This document shows, piece after piece, positions 55,357-64,000 of a stretch of 64,000 bases of DNA (the stretch's first letter is position 1; each line of letters starts with the position of its first letter). Source of the stretch: Scilla litardierei (lineage: Eukaryota > Streptophyta > Magnoliopsida > Asparagales > Asparagaceae); NCBI GenBank assembly GCA_030789695.1, contig CM061141.1, forward strand, positions 273,265,655-273,329,654, written 5' to 3'. A model generated the notes under the pieces. That model did no database searches. It was given only the letters and a program-made list of their open reading frames with translations, and was not told the origin of the DNA. The translations under genes and the position numbers were made by a program.

Positions 55357-56184
55357 TAGGACTCTAGAGATTTTTTTAACGACAACTCTCTACCACTCTT
55401 AAAATCTATTTTGTGCTGAAATTTCTAAGATCTCTCATTCTTATTTTTCAGCTCTCAGTGTTTTGTTAGCCAAATCTGTTAGTATTTTCTGATCTCTATT
55501 TTAAAGTTCTTATTTCTTCTTGAGATCATTTCTAATTTGGCTATTTCAAAATAGTTTTTCAGCATCCTTGTTCTTTATTTTGATCTTATTTAAAAGGATT
55601 TTTGAAAACAACGATCTAGATCACGAAGAATAAAATTCATATCTTTGTATGATCTAAGATCATATTTTGAATTCTATTTAGCCACGAATACACTTTGTTG
55701 TTATTTTGGCTATAGAATTTGGGCGTAAATCCAAACTCCACCAAATATTGTGGTGAGTTGGATATTGGTTTTCATTTTGTGCTTTTACCCTTTGTTGTAA
55801 GGGTGTTGGAAATCCTAGACAAGTCTAGGTGTTGCAGTGTTGCAGTGTTGCAGTCGGAAATCCTGGTCAAGGCTAGGTGTGTGGAAAATCCTAACAAGTG
55901 GAGTTAGGTACTTGTATTGCTAAGGCAATAGTGAAAATCTTGTACCGGATTGGTCGGGGACTGGACGAACCCAAGTTGTGGAGAACCACGATAAAAATCC
56001 TTGTGTTTGTGTTTGATTCTTTTTGTGTTTGTTTATCTTTGCTCTTCCATTATTATTTGCTGATTGTTGTACATCTATTGCAAAGTTAACTCTTTTTTAT
56101 CCGATGTGAATAAAGATATAATATTTTTATTATTTGTAATCATATCTATCTTATCACTCAGTAGAGTTGTGCTTATAAATTCTT

Positions 56185-56224
56185 TGGGAGTCGACTACTG
56201 TTCATAGGGAGTCGACTACCTGCT
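56185..56224 (+). repeat. Second agtcgact pair near the end of LTR H
   Basis: tgggagtcgactactgttca followed by gggagtcgactacctgctg, in the U5 side of the LTR. Confidence 0.85.
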
Positions 56225-56423
56225 GTGTTATTTCTCTGATCAACTTTATTTATAAGATTGACTTGTTGATTAAGAACCAGGCGTAGATCACTCTACTTGG
56301 TTTCTTAGGCAACATTAGAAGGTTTATAATTGTGCTAACCAACAAACGAAAAAGATTTACTATTTGAACAACACTATTCAACCCCCCTTCTAGTGTTGTT
56401 TGCCATCCACATGATCCAACACT

Positions 56424-56435
56424 TGGTATCAGAGC
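56424..56435 (+). promoter_or_regulatory. Primer-binding site of element H
   Basis: tggtatcagagc, exact initiator tRNA-Met complement. Confidence 0.9.
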
Positions 56436-56451
56436 GAGGCTATAAAAGGTG

Positions 56452-58007
56452 ATGCCATCAACATCATTTCACTCTAAAGGACTCAACACCATGCGACCAC
56501 CTCTGTTCAACGAAACAAACTACGCTAGCTGGAAGATCCGGATGAAGACTCACTTGGAGTCACTAGACATCGAAGCATGGACTGTCACTAAAGTTTCATA
56601 CATTGCACCTACCGAAGTTGAGTTCGAAAAATGGTCAGCCGACGACAAGAAGAAAGCAAATCTCAATGCAAAGGTGATGAATGCACTGTAACAAGAAATG
56701 AGTTCAATCGAGTCTCCCAATGCGAGACAGTGCATCAAATATGGCACACCCTTCATGTAAGTCATGAGGGAACTGAAAAGGTAAAAGAATCCCATATAAA
56801 TGTTTTACATTCTAAGTTTAAATCTTTCAAAATGGAAGAAGGAGAGAGTATCACCGATGTGAATACTCGTTTCACTAACATTACAAATGAGCTCGCAGGA
56901 TTAGGAAAGAAACTTTCTAAATACGAGTAGGTGTTGAAGATACTGAGATCTCTCCGACCCAAATGGAAAGGAAAGACAACAGCCATTCGAGAAGTACACA
57001 ACGTGAAGGATCTTACCATCGAAGAGTTGATGGGAAATCTCAAGGCATATGAGATTGAACTTGAACAAGACAAGAAGATCGAAGAAAAACCAAAGAAGAA
57101 GAATCTTGCTTTCAAAGCTCAAGAAGAAGATTCCGACTACACAGACAAAGAGGATCATATTGCTTTCATCTCAAAGAACTTTAAAGAGTTCATCACTAGT
57201 AAGTATGGTAAACGCTCTTTTAGATCCACTAACGGTATTATCTGTTTTGGTTGCAATAAACAAAGGCACGTCAAAAGAGACTGTCCCTTGGAAAGGAACA
57301 ACCATGATTCCAAAGAACGTGGAAAGAACCGAGAAAGCCACAAGAGAAGAAACAATGGAAGAAACAGGTTTCGACAACCAAAGAAGGAAGCTTACGCAGC
57401 CTTTGACCAAAACTACGTTTCTTCATTCGATGAATCCTCAAAAGACGACAAAGACGGAAGAAGAGAGATAGCACACATGTGTTTTATGGCTTCCACATCG
57501 TCTAAGGTAAGTACCATGCATGATTCTTCTAGTGATAGTAATTCATCATCAAGTGATGATGAAGATATGGATTATAGGAGAGCATATAAGTAGCTATGCA
57601 AAATGCATGAAAAGCTCATTAAAGAACATAGAAAAACACTTAGATTAGTTAAGAGAGAGACTAAAGAAAAGGAAGAGATTATTAAAGAAAACATTGCATT
57701 AAAAGAAAAGAATGAGTCTTTGCAAAAAGACATTCTTTCCATGAATGAAAAGGTTGAAAATTTGAATAATCTTCTCGTATTTGTCAAAGACAAATACGAC
57801 GCTACGATGAAGGCTGTTGAAAATTTCAACAAAGGAAAGGGAAAGCTAGATAGTTTAATTGAAAATCAAAAAGCTTCATCTAGCAAAACGGGACTTGGAT
57901 ATGTTTCAAATCATACCAAGAAACGTGTTAAGCATAATAGGATGCATCATTCTAACAAAAAAAATTTGAGCATCTGGATACCAAAGACCTTGCCTGAGCA
58001 GAGATAA
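56452..58007 (+). pseudogene. Sirevirus-type Gag, element H
   Basis: ATG 56452 (MPSTSFHSKGLNTMRPPLFN) opens the gag core (NYASWKIRMKTHL); a taa at 56689-56691 and a frameshift near 56710 move the reading to another frame that runs to 58007 with tag stops at 56928 and 57591. Features in order: gag core (HQIWHTLHVSHEGTEKVKES, LKILRSLRPKW, LTIEELMGNLKAYEIEL), CCHC knuckle CFGCNKQRHVKRDC (about 57243-57284), basic stretch, acidic serine-rich stretch, coiled coil (KEKEEIIKENIALKEKNESL, about 57640-57840), and the SIWIPK end. Same architecture as E's Gag but a different family and without the His-rich tail. Confidence 0.88.
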
Positions 58008-58500
58008 AAAAGGTACGCCACAAATTTTGTTCAAAAAGTTCATTTAAACAAGAATTATAAATATGTTTTCCATGAAGGAACTAAACCATAGTGGGTTTGG
58101 TTTCCTAAAGACTAACCCTCTCGACTCAAAAGCAAAGAGTACCATAAACGCTTATCTTTTCAGGTACTCTAAAAAGAACGATGAGGAGAAACAAGAACAG
58201 AGTCAAAAAAAATTTTGCAACAAAAATTGCTTCGTAAAACTATCTGTTTGATATGTTTAAATGATTGAATGATTGTTAAAATCTTTTATGATTATAAATG
58301 TTTGTTTCATATCTATAAAACATTTTTTAACAGAAAAGCACTTAGCTTTTGGACCAAAACCCCTCGGGATTAGAAAACGACTCAGCCCAGCAGGGAGTCG
58401 ACTACCTATATGAGGGAGTCGACTACCAGTAGGCTGTGCAGAAATCTGGGTTCTCCATTTCTAATTTCTTTCTTACTGGTTTTGGGTTCCATTGAGTTAA
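58008..58500 (+). other. Post-gag remnant and internal dyads of element H
   Basis: Broken gag-end coding remains (NYKYVFHEGTKP, then stops) are followed without any protease, integrase or reverse transcriptase by a spacer and two gggagtcgactacc dyads (58395-58434). An internal dyad site thus lies where the post-pol array lies in A and E, so pol was deleted. Confidence 0.65.
58395..58434 (+). promoter_or_regulatory. Internal agtcgact dyads of element H
   Basis: gggagtcgactacctatatg and gggagtcgactaccagtagg in tandem, the same word as in the LTR, 66 bp before ATG 58501. Confidence 0.65.
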
Positions 58501-58588
58501 ATGGGTTCAAAGGCAAGAGGCAACTTAAACCCAAAAAGCAATCTTGATCTCAACCCTTCATTGTTTGATCTAAAGGCCTCTATTCATC
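58501..58588 (+). pseudogene. Possible start of the 3' ORF of element H
   Basis: ATG 58501 opens 29 codons (MGSKARGNLNPKSNLDLNPS ...) before LTR I interrupts at 58589. The position after the internal dyads fits the env-position ORF of E, but the peptide is too short to identify. Confidence 0.35.
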
Positions 58589-59463
58589 TGTAACGCCCTG
58601 TATTTTTAGACGTGTGTAGGATCGTCCGTACCAGTATTTTACTTCCGTCGTCCGGATAATATTTTTAGTCTGTATGTTCTCTACTACGTGTCGACGCGAG
58701 CGCGTCTCTATTTTCGTTTTTACCGTGTCATCATAAATTGATTATCAAGTTTAACAAATCACTTTAACTTGTCTTACTAATCACAACTTGTTAATCACTT
58801 TAATTAAGTTTCTAATTACTTTATTTTAATAATTACGTTTAAAATTTACTTAAATATCTTAATAATTACATTTTGCTAATCACTTCTAAAAGTTACTAGT
58901 TACTTTAATTCAATTATTTTACTATTCACATTTAATTTTACTAATCACTAAATTATCTTAATCTCTTACCTATCACTAAAGACAACATTCACGTTTAACA
59001 AATGAGGAGAGGAAGTGAACCCAAATTCGTAGCCAGATGCATCCTCCCCCCTTAAGTCAACAAACACCCATTAAAACCATCCTAATGCTTAGCCTAACCA
59101 AATTAATTTCCTTTGACGAATTGGAAAAACTGTTCCCTGCTCTTTCTTCTTAAGGCAACTACGTATCTCCTCTGCTAATCATCTGCAAAACCCACCGTCT
59201 TCATTCCTGTAAAACCATCTGCAAATCCACAAAACCATCTCTCTGCAAACAAATCCTACGACAACCAATTTCTCAAACCAAAATTCCAGATCCAAAACTC
59301 AACATTTCAAATCCAAAACCCAAATCTACTTCAGACAAAACTAAATTTCAGAATCAAATGAAAACACAAATCTGAAAATAGCTTCAGATTCAAAACAACA
59401 ACAAATCTGAAATTATTTCAGATTCAACCCAGGCAAAGCCTTCATCTTCCTCCTCTTCCTTTC

Positions 59464-59740
59464 CCTTCCTCCTCCTTCCCCTTGGCCGACCCACCCTCAC
59501 CATCCTCGCGTGCGCCCCGACAGCAACTGCCGCCGTCGGCGCACTGGACTCCAGCCCGCCGCCCTGCCGCGCGGCTGCTGCTGCTGCGTAGCTGGAATCC
59601 ACGCGCGCCATCGCTTGCGCGTTTTCGAAGGCAGCCGTCGCCGCCTGGAAGATCGCCGGAGCCTTCCCCCATGCGCCGTCGTCCGTGCCTCTCCCCCGGG
59701 TGCGAGATTTTCGAACCCCTCCCCTTTCATTTGTTGCTGC
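59464..59740. other. GC-rich segment within LTR I
   Basis: Abruptly GC-rich (cgccg/gctgctg runs) compared with its AT-rich surroundings; open in several frames on both strands, which follows from composition. No protein family recognised. Confidence 0.4.
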
Positions 59741-59954
59741 TACTTGTGAGAACAAAAAAATGAAATGAAACATAAAAGAACAGAATGAAATAAAGAGGGG
59801 AGACAGAGGGAGAGAGGAAGTAACAGAGAGAGAGAGAGAGGAGGAGGAGGTTAGAGAGATAGAAAAATGTGAGACAGCCCATGTGAAGTAAGAAAGAGAG
59901 TTGAGAGAAATGAAATAAAAAGATATGTGCATCCTTAGTAAAAAAAATGAGTAA

Positions 59955-60405
59955 GGGCCTGTTCTTTTGCTAGAATAGGGAAAAATGGAATATGGGAAAG
60001 TTTGTATTCCAAGGAGAGAGAAAATGGAGTTTTGTGTTCTTTTGGGTGGAATAGAGTATGAAAAGTGGGGTTTGGAATAGAAAGTGGGGTCCACATTCTA
60101 TTCGTGTGTTCTTTTGGGATTGGAGAGTTGGAATAAAAAAGTGGAAAGGGGATGAGTTGGAGGGGAGAGATAGAGAGAGATGAGAGAGTGGGACCCACCA
60201 TTCCCAAGGATTCTATTGTATTCCAAGCAAAAAAGCTTGGAATACAAAAGTGCTCATCATTACCAAATTGGAATAGCCACGTACGATTCTATTCCACGCC
60301 CAAAAGAACAACCGCTTGGAATACAAACTTGGAATATGGTGAATAGTGCAAGAACAGTGTCACTATTCCCATTCCCGCCCCTATTCTTGGCAAAAGAACA
60401 GGCCC
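59955..60405. mobile_element. Tourist-like MITE (PIF/Harbinger type)
   Basis: Terminal inverted repeats gggcctgttcttttgc / caaaagaacaggccc and TSD taa on both sides (59952-59954, 60406-60408). 451 bp, no ORF of its own; inner sequence is rich in ttggaata/tattccaa words that also pair. Movement would need a Harbinger transposase elsewhere. Confidence 0.9.
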
Positions 60406-61250
60406 TAAAAGAAGTTGACAGCCTGGTTACATGAATATAGAAAGGAGAGGAGTATTCAAATAATAAAGAGATAGAAGGTGTCAGCCTTAATAAGAGTAGA
60501 GAGAGTAAGGATTTTATTAATATATTTGTGTAAAAGGGTAGGTGATAGTAGGTGGGGGTATTAAACATAATGTTAACATGATAATAACCCTATCATTAGT
60601 TGTTGTTAGGTTAATTAAATAGATTATTAGTGATTGATCTAATATCTGTAAGTTAGCTTTAATTCAGCATGTTATTAATTGTTTAATAATGTTAGGTTAA
60701 TAATATTAGTACAAAAATAAGTGTATCAGGTTAGTTTAACACAATATAGACCTCACCCTAGCCAGAGAGCCCAATAAAATTAGACGAACCCAATTCGGGG
60801 ATTAACCCGATATTTTGATTATCTCGCAGTAAATCTAATTCAGTGATGTGTTTAACCGAAACAGAAAACCGAACGTGCCAATTAGTAGTACCCGTCCAGA
60901 CGAACCTACAATAACCGATACCACTGGAAACAGGCAAGTAATACTTGCCAGTAATTATTTAGGCCATGTTTTAGGCCAATTTGTGTAGTAGCGTAAAAGA
61001 GACTAGGCGATGAAATGATAGTCGCCTAGACGCCTTACTTGATCTAGCTTGACAACGAAGCTAGATCTGACACCTTTACCATGCTATCTTTTCATGCTCC
61101 CATGTCACGTTTACTTTCAATTAACTGTACGCACTTTTAACTGCTCATTACATGTCATGTCATGCATCAAATTGTTCTATCGTGATTGCGTAGCACACGC
61201 TACAATAATTGTAACTATTGAGGCTAGGCACCTGCTTTGCGGGCACATCC

Positions 61251-61411
61251 ATATGCCAATAACACTTCCTGGCTCGTGATCCAGAAGATGGGCGCCAGTC
61301 CAAATACCAAAAACACTTCCTGGCTCGTGATCCAGAAGATGGACGCCAGTCCATATACCAATAACACTTTCTAGCTCGTGATCCAGAAGATGGACGCCAG
61401 TCCATATACAC
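61251..61411 (+). repeat. 51-bp tandem repeat, three copies
   Basis: Unit aacacttcctggctcgtgat plus ccagaagatggacgccagtc plus caaataccaat, starting at 61261, 61312 and 61363, with a few differences. 51 is a multiple of three, so the minus strand reads an open 17-residue repeat (MDWRPSSGSRARKCYWY), which I take as coincidental. Confidence 0.92.
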
Positions 61412-62796
61412 GTGGAGGGGTAGGGTTAAGCGATCATTTGAGCGTAGAAGTGTGCCCGTACAGCCACTTCAGCCAAAAGGCGTAACCCCTGTGTACAAAG
61501 TGATAAATCAGTGATACGTGAATCGTGAAATAGTGAATTGTAGCTTTCTGCTACAACATGCTTGATTGTTATCATCTTGTTCATTTAATTGTTGCATTCT
61601 TTAAATGTCATGCCATTTCATCATATTAGAACTGCTAGCTGCTTTACTTTTATTTGTACCTTGCACAAAAGTCCTCCGCCTTCTTGGGAGACTTTTGCTG
61701 ACATGTGCCCTTTTCTCTTTGGGTGTCACATGTCAGGTTTTGAGACAGAGCAGGTAGCAGAGGACGAGCAGTTCGATGACGCTGAGTTTGAGGTCCCTGT
61801 AGAGACTGAATTTGAGGACACTGGTGACCAGTCCTAGACTCACTTGGAGTCTCTTTTAGTAGTTGTTTTCCAGTAGTTGCTTATTAGGTTTCGATGCGTA
61901 GCACCCATCTCTTTGTTTTGTTTGGCCATGCTTTAGGCCTATTGTTCAGACATTGTACTTGGTGACTCTTTCTGTGATGTTTGGGATATTTTGTTGGATG
62001 TCTAGTGGATGTTTTCTTATCTGCTCTTTTATTATCATTGCTATTGTTTCGTCGCGATGCAAGGACCTGCAATTTGTATTTATTCATGGACGCTTATCGG
62101 ACTGCTGCTTCACAGCTCCAAGTCCAAGCGGACCTTCTCACGTCTCGCCTTCCATATTTGGGAAGCGGGGCGTGACTGGTTTTAGTGGTGGCCCATGCAG
62201 GTCCTATTTGCATCTGCAAACTATCGGAACAACAATAATGATAACAACATCTGTCATGACCTGTTTTGAAGTATACGTGTATTTTACTGAATACGTGTGG
62301 TATTTCTATCTACGGTGCGTACGTAGGCATGAGATAAACAAAGATATCGATGTATGTGACGTAGTGAGAAGGGGATTGGGTCGTAATACGTGGCTAAGGT
62401 ACGTGAATGTGAAGTGTGAAAGCAGAGAAGCGTGAAGGACGTCGTTGGTGCAAAACTGCAGGAATGGGTTAGACGCGTGTGTGTGATGCATGTACACATG
62501 CATAGATCGGCATGGATGTGTGTAGGGAGAGCCATGGAAGTGTGAAAGGGGTTAGGGGGTCAATGGCAACTCCCGTAAATTTTTAGAAAGGCTAGGGGCA
62601 AAACGGTCTTTTGGCCTAAATTTGCTGTGCGTACATACTTAAATGGTGTGTACGTAAAGTAATGGCACACTTGTACATTATGGAAATTTAAGAGGGTATT
62701 TAGGTCATTTTAAAATCTGCATGGCTTATTCAAGAAGCCATGACATGGCTTAACCTTTAAGAAAAGGAGTGTGTAGAAACTCCTTAAGAAAAATCT

Positions 62797-62830
62797 CCTC
62801 TTTTCTTTTCTTTTCTTTTCTTTTCTTTCC
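62797..62830 (+). repeat. (TTTTC)n microsatellite
   Basis: Six to seven units of ttttc in a longer pyrimidine tract. Confidence 0.9.
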
Positions 62831-62918
62831 TCTTCTTCCCTTACCCTTATCTCCTCTCCTCCCACTCAACTCCCACCCCTAATTTTCGTGCTCCCCCTCA
62901 TACCCATCCATGTTGTTC

Positions 62919-62927
<9 letters not shown>

Positions 62928-62949
<22 letters not shown>

Positions 62950-62963
62950 GAAGAAGAAGAAGA
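62928..62963 (+). repeat. (GAA)n microsatellite
   Basis: About 12 gaa units after a poly-A run. Confidence 0.92.
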
Positions 62964-63865
62964 TGGAGAAGAAAGAAGAGAAGGAGAAGAGGAAAATGAA
63001 ACTTTTGAGTTAGGAATCTCTTGGAGTTGGAATTCCAATCTATTTAATTTTTGTTAATTTATTTTTATAGCATGTTTTTTCTAATATGTGATGAATATAC
63101 TCAATTTTTACATGTTATTGCTCAATTTCACAACTTTCTCTTTGAAATTCCTAGCAAAGTCATCTCCTTTTGAATGTCAGAATTCTTGATGTCTGTTGTA
63201 GCTTCCATTAAAGTTACTGTAGCTCGAATCATGTTTCGAAAAAAATATGGGCATGTAGATCATGAAGTTCTACCCCAAAATAATATAAATTTTAATATAG
63301 TTTCAATTCAGGAATTGGGAGAAATAAATCCATCTTCACAACATGTCTGTTTGATTTTCAGTGTTGACACAGTTTAGTAAATTTGTCCTACAGAGCTGCA
63401 CACATCTTGGAATTTTATGATTTTGGTCTTGTTGAAAAGCTAACAAGTTTTTCTCAAAGTTAATTAAATCTCTTATGTCGAAATTCTGGCTAGAACATGC
63501 CCAAAATTGGTGTTGAACACAGACCCTAAAATCTGTCTGAAAAACAGAATTGACACACTTCACTAATTAAATCACCATAAATCGTATAGTTCATATTTTT
63601 TCATGAAATTTATCTGTAGATTCATAACTGTTATATCTTTAACTTTCATTTATAAAGGTTTGTTAAATTCCCAAGATACATGGATGTATTATGTTGATCT
63701 TTATGGATGTTCTTGCAATTTCAGCAAGCTGAATACCTTAAGTGCTATTCTTATTCATTAAATGTGGTTAATTGGCTTTCATTATTCTTGCTTAATATTG
63801 TTGTATGGTAAAATGAATGTTCATGCCCTCGGCACATGTAAATGTTATTGAGTTGCTTTGATATA

Positions 63866-63901
63866 AATGACGCCCGCCAGGTGTTCGATGAAATGCCTTA
63901 A
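63866..63901 (+). pseudogene. Possible pentatricopeptide-repeat fragment
   Basis: Reads NDARQVFDEMP then taa. DARxVFDEMP is a hallmark of plant PPR proteins, but only 11 residues are visible and the surroundings do not extend it. Could be chance or a captured scrap. Confidence 0.25.
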
Positions 63902-64000
63902 TGAAGGCAAAATCCAATAATTTGAGTAACGTGCACATATTAGTGTTTGCTTTGTGCCACGGTGATGATTGGTGAAATTAGAGGCTTGAATGGCATGGAA

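Larger units (their letters stand above)
54624..56421 (+). repeat. 5' LTR of element H (Sirevirus-like)
   Basis: Ends ...gatccaaca at 56421, two bases before a perfect tRNA-Met primer-binding site. The start is placed near 54624 (tgtgtatgatg; within about 10 bp) because the box ttgttttgatgatgagcac aligns with ttggttttgatgatgaacaa at the start of the E and A LTRs. Contains gggagtcgactacc dyads at 55131-55237 and 56185-56224, and TATA tataagta at 55349. Confidence 0.75.
58589..62177 (+). repeat. Gypsy-type LTR I (right end uncertain)
   Basis: Begins TGTAACGCCCTG, the usual start of chromovirus-type gypsy LTRs. A matching end ggggcgtgac occurs near 62168-62177, but I see no primer-binding site after it and no TSD, so the end is provisional. 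It contains a MITE (59955-60405) and a 51-bp tandem repeat. Part of it (60961-61010) resembles LTR L. Confidence 0.5.
62178..64000. other. Unassigned AT-rich right end
   Basis: No supported gene. Contains a pyrimidine (ttttc)n tract (about 62797-62830), a (gaa)n tract (about 62928-62963) and possible LTR-like sequence starting near 62252 (tgtcatgacctg). No element boundary can be proved. Confidence 0.4.

Noticed and set aside
59390..60094. 234-codon minus-strand frame as a gene
   Set aside because: It runs across the MITE end and a GC-rich low-complexity block, with no recognisable domain.
61160..61411. Minus-strand protein with a 17-residue repeat
   Set aside because: It results from a 51-bp DNA repeat in an LTR; no start context and no homologue recognised.
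62178..62260. A second LTR or a primer-binding site after LTR I
   Set aside because: The sequence tggttttagtggtgg is not a convincing primer-binding site and no repeat of 58589 onward is found; left unassigned.

Overview
This window is plant nuclear DNA, a retrotransposon-dense intergenic block. I found no bacterial or organellar genes, no rRNA or tRNA genes and no host gene I would call functional. The element types (Ty1/copia including Sirevirus-like elements, Ty3/gypsy with Athila-like gag-protease, a CACTA transposon, a Tourist-like MITE) are those of an angiosperm. The GC-rich coding style of one copia family hints at a monocot, but I cannot fix the species.

The layout is a set of elements inside elements, and several boundaries are proved by target-site duplications (TSDs). 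(1) 1-1230 is a reverse-oriented LTR fragment (L). (2) About 1235-6593 is the 3' part of a Sirevirus-like copia element (A): RNase H end, env-position ORF, repeated polypurine tracts, 3' LTR. (3) 6594-9900 is decayed LTR debris. (4) 9900-10898 and 50549-50855 are two halves of an old minus-strand gypsy element (C), split by copia element B. (5) B (10899-50548, TSD gtttg) spans 39.6 kb because it carries a gag-only gypsy element D (12420-18699, TSD ttcac) and a Sirevirus-like element E (about 20764-49394). E in turn carries gypsy F in its gag (22247-31540, TSD ctcct) and CACTA element J in its 3' spacer (39456-46993, TSD tat). (6) 51421-53525 is a copia LTR (G) interrupted by a solo LTR of the F family (51805-53384, TSD gtcat), followed by G's leader with an unusual run of GC-rich hairpins. 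(7) 54624-58588 is a Sirevirus-like element H that lacks pol. (8) 58589 to about 62177 is a gypsy-type LTR (I) holding a Tourist-like MITE. (9) The right end is unassigned AT-rich DNA.

No autonomous element survives. B and E have split, frameshifted pol genes; D and F have gag (F also protease) but no integrase or reverse transcriptase; J has no visible transposase but carries exon-intron fragments of at least four recognisable plant genes (ECA-type Ca2+ ATPase, ceramide-kinase-like, MBR/HIP-type RING-H2 E3, histone H3) plus two unidentified ones.

The most interesting signal is not a gene. Unrelated families here (E/A, F, H, L, the K debris) each carry an array of their own short palindromic word just upstream of the LTR TATA box. 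In E/A, F and H the same word is repeated inside the element, upstream of the 3' (env-position) ORF; in F the internal copy has the same dyad-plus-TATA layout as its LTR. I read this as a shared design in which a promoter module is duplicated to drive a downstream transcript. A different hairpin array, about twelve G-run/C-run units, fills the leader of element G.
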